Source: an uncultured Eubacteriales bacterium (lineage in GTDB: Bacteria; Bacillota; Clostridia; Oscillospirales; Acutalibacteraceae). Taken from it: 13,149 bases of DNA. The stretch spans positions 1,354-14,502 of the forward strand of contig CAQBRY010000042.1 in NCBI GenBank assembly GCA_948762645.1, read 5' to 3'. The notes below the pieces were generated by a model that saw only the letters and a program-made list of their open reading frames with translations, did no database searches and was not told the origin of the DNA. How positions within the stretch are numbered: position 1 is the stretch's first letter; every line of letters starts with the position of its first letter. Position numbers and translations under genes: made by a program. This document shows positions 7,176-13,149 of the stretch, in pieces.

Positions 7176-7628
7176 TTAGTAACTCAAATCTTCTTCTTTC
7201 CAATCTCTAACAACTTTTAAAAATTCACAGGCATAAATTTTTGCTAAATTTAAATTATGATCTAAATAATTACCACATTCATTTTTAGTCGAACCCGGTA
7301 TTTCGCCATTAAATTTAGAAATAAAATCCATAGAATCCTTGATTAATTTTATACAATCTTTATGATTTAAATTTCTAGTTAACAAATAAAATCCTGTCCT
7401 ACACCCCATCGGTCCAACGTAAATTATATTCTGGGAAAAAAGACTATTTCTAACATAAGTAGCAAATAAATGCTCAAAAGTATGCAAACCGGCATTTTCA
7501 AGGTATGGTGGAGTATTTGGCTTAACCATTCTTAAATCATAAGTTATAATATCATCGTCTATTCTAGAAATATAAATGCCTTTTTGTATCTTATTATGAT
7601 CGACTAAAAAACTTTTTATTTTATTCAT
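7176..7628 (-). CDS. luxS: S-ribosylhomocysteine lyase (AI-2 synthase)
   Basis: LuxS splits S-ribosylhomocysteine into homocysteine and DPD, the precursor of autoinducer-2, within the activated methyl cycle. The 150 residues match the usual length. Metal ligands His49 and His53 lie in HTFEH and Cys118 in ECGNY. Catalytic Cys76 is in MGCRTGFY, Glu52 is within HTFEH, and the N-terminal SFLVDH is also present. The ribosome site GGAGGG lies only 3-4 nt from the ATG at 7628. The gene has its own promoter in the 82-nt gap after the macrodomain-like gene, and its stop is 25 nt from the convergent ADP-ribosyltransferase stop. No terminator stands out in that gap. No other methyl-cycle gene (pfs, metK) is visible, so luxS sits alone among accessory genes. 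Confidence 0.97.
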   Translation of the reverse strand: MNKIKSFLVDHNKIQKGIYISRIDDDIITYDLRMVKPNTPPYLENAGLHTFEHLFATYVRNSLFSQNIIYVGPMGCRTGFYLLTRNLNHKDCIKLIKDSMDFISKFNGEIPGSTKNECGNYLDHNLNLAKIYACEFLKVVRDWKEEDLSY

Positions 7629-7674
7629 GAACCCTCCATAAAGTTATTTTTAATACAATATACTAATTGCTTTA

Positions 7675-7702
7675 ATTATAAAAATTAATGAGATAAATTC
7701 AA
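7675..7702 (-). promoter_or_regulatory. Probable luxS promoter
   Basis: On the minus strand, TTGAAT (7702-7697) and TATAAT (7680-7675) are separated by 16 nt, with predicted transcript start about 40 nt before the luxS ATG. It lies just after the stop of the upstream minus-strand gene (7711), so luxS can be expressed independently of that gene. Confidence 0.6.
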
Positions 7703-7710
7703 AATTTCAA

Positions 7711-9111
7711 TCAGATCTCCATCATAATGGATTTCCAGTCTTTAGAATTACCTCCTCGACCTGAATGTAAATATACCTTTACATTAAATCCCTCAAGTTC
7801 ATCCTTAATCACTTTAAGAACCGACGACATGATCTTTGGAGGATTATAAAATGCACCTTGTCCTACTTGATAAATATGTAATTCTTCTTGTCTACCACTT
7901 TCACAAGACTTAATAGCAGCAACTTGGGCAATACTTCGATATTGTTCAACAACTAGATTCTCACATATTTCCTTATATATAACTACCCTAGGATCATCTT
8001 TATCATCCCATCTTAACCAACTATGGTCTCCCTGAAACGATGGAGCAGCATTAAATACTTGAAGTTGTTTTTTACTACTTCCTTCGCATTTTACCCATTG
8101 GGAATTAAACCCGAGTTTTCCTATATTTTTCTTAATGTGTGCTGAAAGTTTACGCAAATCAGATAAATTTTCTTTTTCTATAACTGAAGGTCTAAAATAT
8201 CCATTTTTATAAAGATTTGGATATTTTTCCGTTATTTTGACATTACTTTTTATTAATCCACCTAATTTTTTCGATGTTACTATACAGTCATCGAGCAAAT
8301 CTTTGATTATATCCGGCAATTTACCTTGTATTGCTGCAGATTCTCTATGCTTAGTAGCAGCTAAAGCTTGCAAACATGCCATAGGTCCTTGAGTTTTATC
8401 CCAAAACCAATTTACTACGGGAGAAAAGTCAGTATTTACCGACTCCAAAGAATTATATTGACTTGCAACTTGTACTATAGCTTCATCCATAGCTGTTTTA
8501 TGTAAATTAAGAACATTACCTCCCACTTCAAATATATATATAGGATGTATGTCAGGATTTGACCTATATCTTTGCTTAATATCTCTTATTTCATTTAATT
8601 TAAAAGATTGTAAAGGCAAGTCATTCTCTTTTACAGCTTCATCTAAAATTTTTTCTATCTTCGTTGGTTGTCCCTGATTATCAAGGTATCTTAAGGAAGA
8701 AATCTCACGTAGCAAACATATGTGCGGACAATTATTAGAATATTTTTGGAAATATTCATTAGTAATTTTAAATACCTTTTCTTGGACATTTGAAATTTTA
8801 GCCTCTGTAAAATATTTAACAACACTATCTTTTTGTACGTAAGTACTAGGACTTTCTATATATTCATTATAAGCTGACAAGCCATGAAAAGCACTATCTT
8901 CTGCTGCCACACTCGGCAACATTATATTTAAAGCAATAAGCAAAGCAGAAGTAATATTTTTCCCCTTTGCCCCACCGGAAACACTTTCCAAACTATATTC
9001 TGAAACCCTATTTAAAGTCTTTAGCAAAAGTTCTTTAAACTCTTCTTGACTAATTTCTTTACCAGTCTTACTAACAAAAAATTCATAAGCTTTTTTAAAA
9101 TTATCAGACAT
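7711..9111 (-). CDS. Double-glycine-leader protein with putative MavL/DUF4804-like macrodomain
   Basis: I place the start at the second of two adjacent ATGs (9111): GGGAGGT lies 7 nt before it but only about 4 nt before the first (9114). Numbers count from the first Met. Residues 1-48 form a charged helical leader ending LESVSGG, the double-glycine type cut by C39-peptidase ABC exporters. A hydrophobic stretch (54-71) ends SVAAED and could be a membrane segment or second signal. The rest (about 190-467) is globular. IFEVGGNVLNLH, VASQYNSLES, DKTQGP, FNAAPSFQGD and IYQVGQGAFYNPP resemble, from memory, the DUF4804 macrodomain class, whose Legionella member MavL removes ADP-ribose from arginine. 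If so, it would undo what the nearby transferase does. The leader is directly visible; the macrodomain needs a profile search. Other outcomes are another macrodomain class or an unknown secreted protein. Confidence 0.55.
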   Translation of the reverse strand: MSDNFKKAYEFFVSKTGKEISQEEFKELLLKTLNRVSEYSLESVSGGAKGKNITSALLIALNIMLPSVAAEDSAFHGLSAYNEYIESPSTYVQKDSVVKYFTEAKISNVQEKVFKITNEYFQKYSNNCPHICLLREISSLRYLDNQGQPTKIEKILDEAVKENDLPLQSFKLNEIRDIKQRYRSNPDIHPIYIFEVGGNVLNLHKTAMDEAIVQVASQYNSLESVNTDFSPVVNWFWDKTQGPMACLQALAATKHRESAAIQGKLPDIIKDLLDDCIVTSKKLGGLIKSNVKITEKYPNLYKNGYFRPSVIEKENLSDLRKLSAHIKKNIGKLGFNSQWVKCEGSSKKQLQVFNAAPSFQGDHSWLRWDDKDDPRVVIYKEICENLVVEQYRSIAQVAAIKSCESGRQEELHIYQVGQGAFYNPPKIMSSVLKVIKDELEGFNVKVYLHSGRGGNSKDWKSIMMEI

Positions 9112-9138
9112 CATATACCTCCCATTATGCTCAAAAAT

Positions 9139-9676
9139 TTATATTCTTTTACGTTTAGGTAGCTTAGAAAATCTATTTCGAAATGTTCTAGTTCTATGTT
9201 TTTTGTTAACTCTCTATTTTCACCACTAAATATTCCCTTTCCTTTATAGGCAAACTAATATTGGCTTTTGACTGAGTCTAACTTAAATTGTTCTTTTCAT
9301 ATATAAAAGTATGTGAAAAGCCTTTCCTATTAGCTCGTCCTGCTATACCAATGCGATAAATATAGCTGATGTCACTCTAATACCGCTTTTGCAAGATGTT
9401 AGATTATGAAGTGCATTTGAAATTTGGATTGTTAGCTCACGGGTAGGGCAAACTATTTAAGAGCATTGCACTTCGCATTTTTTGAGTCAAGTGATTCAAT
9501 TGCCGACATTCCAAATACAAATGTTTTCCCACTTACGGTCGGTGCCTGAATTATGACGTCTTGTTCATTTAATATTAACATACCGTTTCTTCTTGAACTA
9601 ACATTAATTTGCTAAACCCTATTTTGTCAAGTAACTTGATCATTTCAGATGATAAATTCATTTCTTCAAATTTCAA
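9139..9676 (-). pseudogene. DEAD-box RNA helicase remnant (CshA/DeaD-like)
   Basis: Pieces of a DEAD-box helicase follow in order on the minus strand but in different frames. The N-terminus has FEEMNLSSEMIKLLDKIGF and VQEET (Q-motif region, near 9676-9600). Motif I reads QAPTVSGKT (9548-9522), with the first Walker Gly changed to Val. Motif Ia reads IVCPTREL (about 9456-9433), then TIQISNALHNLTSCKSGIRVTS. Next comes YIYRIGIAGRANRKG, a damaged motif VI (normally HRIGRxGR). A basic tail FRNRFSKLPKRKRI ends at TAA 9141-9139. At least three frame changes are needed, one of which a single extra A before IVCPTREL would repair. About 200 codons including the DEAD box and SAT motifs are missing between motifs Ia and VI. 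The gene is therefore dead by internal deletion plus frameshifts. It abuts the start of the macrodomain-like gene. Confidence 0.85.
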
Positions 9677-10501
9677 AATACTTATATTCTCATAATTTTT
9701 ATTTTTAGATATTGTATAATTTTTTAAATAAACTATTAAAGCTTTTTCTTATTAAGTAACTACATATAAACTTAGATTAAAAAAATATAAGCCTAGACAT
9801 GTCTCTATATAAGTTCTATTTTATCCGCTATATTATCTCGTACTTTCTTAATTCAAGCTTTTTTATAAGAATCTTTACCAGTAAGAACTTATCATTAAAA
9901 TGTTCAATGGTTTTATTAAAAATAAATATTTAATTTAAATGCTAAATATAAAACAATAATATTATATAATTATAGTACAATAGAGATACAATTTCTACTA
10001 TTATATATTTTTAATTCGCCATATGAAATGATGAGTATATTATTAATGGGTAAAAATAAAAATTTATAATAAATTGCATTTTTTATAATACAAAGATTCA
10101 TAAGAATAAAAATTTACACAATCAACTAGTATCTCAGGACCTCAAAAAAGGTCTTAACCAACTTATCCATAAAATTTATAAATAGATATTAAAAACATTT
10201 TAAAATTATACTTTGTTATGCATTATCATAACTTTTTCTTCCAAAAAAGTTTAACATATACTTTTTACTTTAAATATTTTCGGAATTTTTACACTTCCAT
10301 TAAATTTATAAATATCTTAATTTCCTGATGTCTAATTCTGTGTACGATTTTTGTGATAAGGTCGAACTCTTTTATTTTATTAAATATTTAAACATACCCC
10401 ATCGAATAAGATTGTAAGTTTGGCTAAATGAACCGAATATTTCTAATTTTTATGAAGTGAAATATTGAAAATCACATTTATTTTTCATTGTAATCTAAAT
10501 A
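9677..10501. other. Gene-free AT-rich region, possibly decayed coding sequence
   Basis: About 0.8 kb lies upstream of the helicase remnant without a convincing ORF on either strand. Short minus-strand stretches look vaguely protein-like (for example near 9840-9930 and 10330-10420), but stops interrupt them and I recognise no family. A small hairpin AGGACCT/AGGTCTT lies near 10136-10156. No RNA gene, repeat array or transposase end is recognised. The region looks like further decay next to the pseudogene. Confidence 0.5.
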
Positions 10502-10530
10502 AAAACCCACGCTTTATAAACGTGGGTTTT
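10502..10530 (-). terminator. Strong intrinsic terminator after the 10.6-11.3 kb gene
   Basis: A perfect 10-bp stem (AAAACCCACG at 10502-10511, CGTGGGTTTT at 10521-10530) has a 9-nt loop. Read on the minus strand it ends in GGGTTTTTATTT, a classic rho-independent form, 57 nt beyond the stop of the secreted-protein gene. The plus strand also ends in TTTT, so some bidirectional use is possible. Confidence 0.88.
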
Positions 10531-10586
10531 CTATATTCAATTTCATGAACTGATAGATCATCAAATTACATCTAATTTAAATATTC

Positions 10587-11321
10587 TTATTGCCTACACT
10601 CATCAAAACTAAATTCTGAATTGCCCCATAGAGAATCGGCATCTTGTTCAAAATCAAATGGGAAATCGGTATCCTGTCTAATAGTTGGGGCCCCTTCAAC
10701 AGACATGATTGATGAAGCTGGAGGTGGATTTTGAGACACGGGGTTTGAAGACAAAATTTCGGGCATAGGTTCCTTATATAACTTTTCTCTAATAGTCCAT
10801 GATTTCCTTGAATGGTAAAAACCTAATAAATCGCCAAAAAAAGTTTGTATTCTATCGCCTCCTATAATTCTCCTATCATAACAAAAATAGCCCATTGTAG
10901 CAAATCCTCTATTTATTGAAGATTTACATTTCAAAGTAAAAACCTTTAAATGCTGTACATTGATAGCATATGACCCATCTATCAAATTTGCAATCCCAAT
11001 TATATATGCTTTCTTGACTTTAACTTGTTGATTAATTTCTGAATTTAAAAAATTATCTACCTTTCTTAAAAATTCAACAAAATCTTTTGTCCCATTATTG
11101 CGATGATATCTCCTTTGCAGTGTATTTTCTTCTAAGCTATAATAAAAATTTTTTATTTCCCTTTGATGACTTAATGATAAAGAATTATAGATTCCTCTTT
11201 GCGTATATACTAAACTATCTTCTAAGTTTGGTATCCCTGCCTTGACAGTAAAACTTCCGAAAAATATTATTAGCGTAAAAAATATGCCTCCAATAATATT
11301 TTTTGAATTACATTCTTTCAA
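10587..11321 (-). CDS. Secreted protein of unknown function with acidic tail
   Basis: I do not recognise a family. The 244 residues start at TTG (11321-11319), supported by AAAGGAGA 8 nt upstream. A signal peptide is clear: Lys residues at 2 and 7, a hydrophobic core at about 9-24, and cleavage after VKA (28). The mature part has a compact-looking region (about 30-185) with several aromatic, basic and Cys residues, including a KAYIIGIANLIDGSYAI strand-like segment and GFATMGYFCYDRR. From about 186 it becomes Pro/Ser-rich and then strongly acidic (FDFEQDAD, FSFDECRQ), probably disordered. It is a single-gene unit with its own promoter and strong terminator, divergent from the 5'-nucleotidase gene. 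Its position beside other exported factors suggests a surface or effector role, which is inference only. Confidence 0.8.
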   Translation of the reverse strand: MKECNSKNIIGGIFFTLIIFFGSFTVKAGIPNLEDSLVYTQRGIYNSLSLSHQREIKNFYYSLEENTLQRRYHRNNGTKDFVEFLRKVDNFLNSEINQQVKVKKAYIIGIANLIDGSYAINVQHLKVFTLKCKSSINRGFATMGYFCYDRRIIGGDRIQTFFGDLLGFYHSRKSWTIREKLYKEPMPEILSSNPVSQNPPPASSIMSVEGAPTIRQDTDFPFDFEQDADSLWGNSEFSFDECRQ

Positions 11322-11355
11322 TTTAAAGTCTCCTTTTTAATATTTTTTCAACATT

Positions 11356-11384
11356 ATTGTAGCGCTATTAGATTGGTATTTCAA
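11356..11384 (-). promoter_or_regulatory. Sigma-A promoter of the secreted-protein gene
   Basis: On the minus strand, TTGAAA (11384-11379) and TACAAT (11361-11356) are separated by 17 nt. The transcript would start about 28 nt before the TTG start codon, and the ribosome site lies inside this leader. Confidence 0.8.
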
Positions 11385-11463
11385 TATATAATTAACTATT
11401 TATTTATATAAAAATTTAATTTAAACTCAAATAAGTTAAGATATACTGACCTTTTAGCTCAAT

Positions 11464-11480
11464 TATATATATATATATAT
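11464..11480. repeat. TA dinucleotide tract in a divergent intergenic region
   Basis: Seventeen bases of alternating TA lie in the 321-bp gap (11322-11642) between the secreted-protein gene and the 5'-nucleotidase gene. The tract is upstream of both promoters. It may make the DNA easy to melt or vary in length, but nothing shows a regulatory role. The rest of the gap holds the two promoters and the 5' leader of the nucleotidase gene. Confidence 0.6.
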
Positions 11481-11527
11481 TAAAAAAATATATTTATATA
11501 AATTCAATTTAATTTTAATCAAATATA

Positions 11528-11536
11528 TGGTAAAAT
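11528..11536 (+). promoter_or_regulatory. Extended -10 promoter candidate for the 5'-nucleotidase gene
   Basis: TGGTAAAAT forms an extended -10 element (TGn plus TAAAAT, one mismatch to TATAAT). No good -35 box is seen at 17 nt. It would give a 5' leader of about 100 nt containing a purine-rich AGGGGG (11572-11577) before the true ribosome site. Confidence 0.4.
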
Positions 11537-11642
11537 ATTTATGAAAATACCTAAATTCTAAATTATAAAGAAGGGGGAAAAATACTATATTATTGCCTTA
11601 GAATATGTAAAAAACATAAAATATACAAAGGAGATTTTTCCG

Positions 11643-13149
11643 TTGTTAAAAAACAGAAGATCAAAAATAATCTTAAAAATATCTACTTTTATATTAACTT
11701 TAATACCCATATTTTTTATAATTTCTAGCATTATAGCAAATAACCATTCAGAAATAATAACCATATATCACACTAATGATATGCATTCAAGATTAGAAAG
11801 TAAATATACCCCTGATGGAAAATTAGTTCAAATAGGAGCAGACATATTAAAAACAGTAAAGGACAGTACCCCAAACTCAATTTTGATTGATGCTGGTGAT
11901 TGTACTCAAGGCACGCTATTGGGATCTCACAGCAGGGGAAACGATATTATTAATCTTATGAACCTGGCCGGATATGATATCATGATCCCGGGAAACCACG
12001 AATTTGATTATGGAATAGACTCTCTAAAAGAAAATATAAAATCAGCTAATTTTCCTATAATATCTGCAAACTTATTAAATAATGATAAATCTCCTTTCTT
12101 AAAAAGCGATAAATCCAATGGATGCAATATAATTAAAAATATAAACAATAAAAAAATCGGATTCTTTGCCTTAACCACTTCTACAACTAAATATCAAACA
12201 AACCCAGATAATATTGAGGGAATTGTTTTTGAAGATGAACTTATTACAGCTAAAAAACAAGTTCAATACCTTAAAAATCAAAAAGTTGACGCTATAGTAG
12301 GTATTACACATATTGGCAATACCGAATCAATAATTAAAGAAATCCCAGACATAGATATTATGATAGACGGTCACAGCCATGAAGAATACACAAAAACTTT
12401 AGGTAAAACTGTTATTCAGCAAACAGGGTCTCTATCAAAAAAATTAGGTAAAATCGAAATTCAATTCGGTCCAAAAGGAATATCTAAAATAAATCCTCAA
12501 ATTATAGACGCCGAAAATCTACTTAACCCATCTAACAACCTAATAATACAATATATGCCAAATTATGATATAGAAAAATTTTGTCAAGAGAAACTAAACA
12601 ATATCAATAGAACGTACAATACAGTAGCAGGAAAAATAACTACAACTTTATATGGTGGAGACTATGAAAAAATCAGTATAAACAGGCTGCAAGATACAAA
12701 TCTAGGGAATTTAATAGGTGACTCCTTAATATTTGAAGCCAGAGAACTACTAAAAAAATATAATATTAACGATAAAATAGATATAGTTTCTATTCAAAAT
12801 GGTGGTGGAATAAGAACTTCTATATTAGGTGGCGTAGTAAGTTACGGCGATGTATTAAACGTCTCCCCCTTTGACAATAACATAATTATAAAAGAAGTAA
12901 CGCCAAAAAATATTTACCAAATCCTTGAAAACGGTGTAAAAAGTATATACTTTAAAGATAACATACTTCAAGGTACAGACGGAGCTTTTCCAAATGTGGG
13001 CGGAATGAGATTTGAATTTGATATAAACGAAAAACCGACAAAGTTTAATGAAGAAAAAAATAAAATAATCTCACATGGAAATAGAGTAAAAAAAGTAGTC
13101 CTTATAAATAAAGACGGAACAGATAAAAAAATATTAGACAGAAATGATG
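11643..13149 (+). CDS. Secreted 5'-nucleotidase / 2',3'-cyclic phosphodiesterase family enzyme, 3'-truncated by window
   Basis: The first 502 codons are present and the frame is open to the window edge. The start is TTG (11643-11645) with AAAGGAG 9 nt upstream. A basic N-terminus and hydrophobic segment (about 9-31) form a signal peptide or anchor. The metallophosphoesterase domain shows TNDMHSRLE (44-52), IDAGDCTQGT (82-91), PGNHEFDYG (116-124), THIGN (222-226) and IDGHSHEEY (241-249), giving the Asp/His/Asn ligands for two metals. The C-terminal nucleotide-binding domain begins near 325, with NLGNLIGDSL, IQNGGGIR (384-391) and VSPFDN (407-412). The family (UshA/YfkN/CD73-like) removes phosphate from extracellular nucleotides. 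It could serve nucleotide scavenging or adenosine production at a host surface. Substrate and any sorting signal cannot be told from this fragment. Confidence 0.93.
   Translation, partial: MLKNRRSKIILKISTFILTLIPIFFIISSIIANNHSEIITIYHTNDMHSRLESKYTPDGKLVQIGADILKTVKDSTPNSILIDAGDCTQGTLLGSHSRGNDIINLMNLAGYDIMIPGNHEFDYGIDSLKENIKSANFPIISANLLNNDKSPFLKSDKSNGCNIIKNINNKKIGFFALTTSTTKYQTNPDNIEGIVFEDELITAKKQVQYLKNQKVDAIVGITHIGNTESIIKEIPDIDIMIDGHSHEEYTKTLGKTVIQQTGSLSKKLGKIEIQFGPKGISKINPQIIDAENLLNPSNNLIIQYMPNYDIEKFCQEKLNNINRTYNTVAGKITTTLYGGDYEKISINRLQDTNLGNLIGDSLIFEARELLKKYNINDKIDIVSIQNGGGIRTSILGGVVSYGDVLNVSPFDNNIIIKEVTPKNIYQILENGVKSIYFKDNILQGTDGAFPNVGGMRFEFDINEKPTKFNEEKNKIISHGNRVKKVVLINKDGTDKKILDRND

Noticed and set aside
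7711..9111. A bacteriocin or RiPP precursor because of the double-glycine leader
   Set aside because: The part after GG is about 420 residues of globular sequence, not a short core peptide, and no maturation or immunity gene is next to it.
1..13149. CRISPR array, insertion sequence or prophage genes
   Set aside because: No regularly spaced direct repeats, no transposase or integrase motifs, and no phage structural genes were found on either strand.

Overview
The window is very AT-rich and looks like a low-GC Gram-positive, host-associated bacterium of the Clostridia/Tissierellia type. Supporting signs are the dnaK-dnaJ order, strong AGGAGG-like ribosome binding sites, TTG starts, a tRNA with encoded CCA, luxS, and several exported proteins with eukaryote-like catalytic domains. 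A segmented-filamentous-bacterium-like (Candidatus Arthromitus) or other gut/mucosal Firmicute would fit, but the genus is inference and cannot be fixed from this sequence.

Layout. 1-1600 is core: the 3' end of dnaK, all of dnaJ, and a CAT-anticodon tRNA behind a perfect sigma-A promoter. 1760-9111 is an accessory block. It holds a secreted protein with a degenerate PI3/PI4-kinase-like catalytic loop (minus), a short hydrophobic ORF with an unclear start, a membrane-anchored coiled-coil calpain-family cysteine protease (plus), an R-S-ExE ADP-ribosyltransferase (plus), luxS (minus), and a 466-residue protein (minus). That last protein has a double-glycine leader, a hydrophobic segment and a C-terminal region that resembles the MavL/DUF4804 type of macrodomain, known for removing ADP-ribose from arginine. 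9139-9676 is a decayed DEAD-box RNA helicase gene, followed by about 0.8 kb with no gene. 10587-11321 encodes a secreted protein of unknown function with a good promoter and terminator. 11643 to the right edge is the start of a secreted 5'-nucleotidase-family enzyme.

How the genes may work together. The block carries four activities that can alter host or competitor proteins: a protease, an ADP-ribosyltransferase, a possible ADP-ribosyl-arginine hydrolase and a kinase-like protein. They are encoded singly, each with its own promoter where one can be seen, and not as one operon. The most interesting reading is a writer/eraser pair for arginine ADP-ribosylation on either side of luxS. The transferase motifs are clear. 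The macrodomain call rests on remembered family patterns and needs a profile search.
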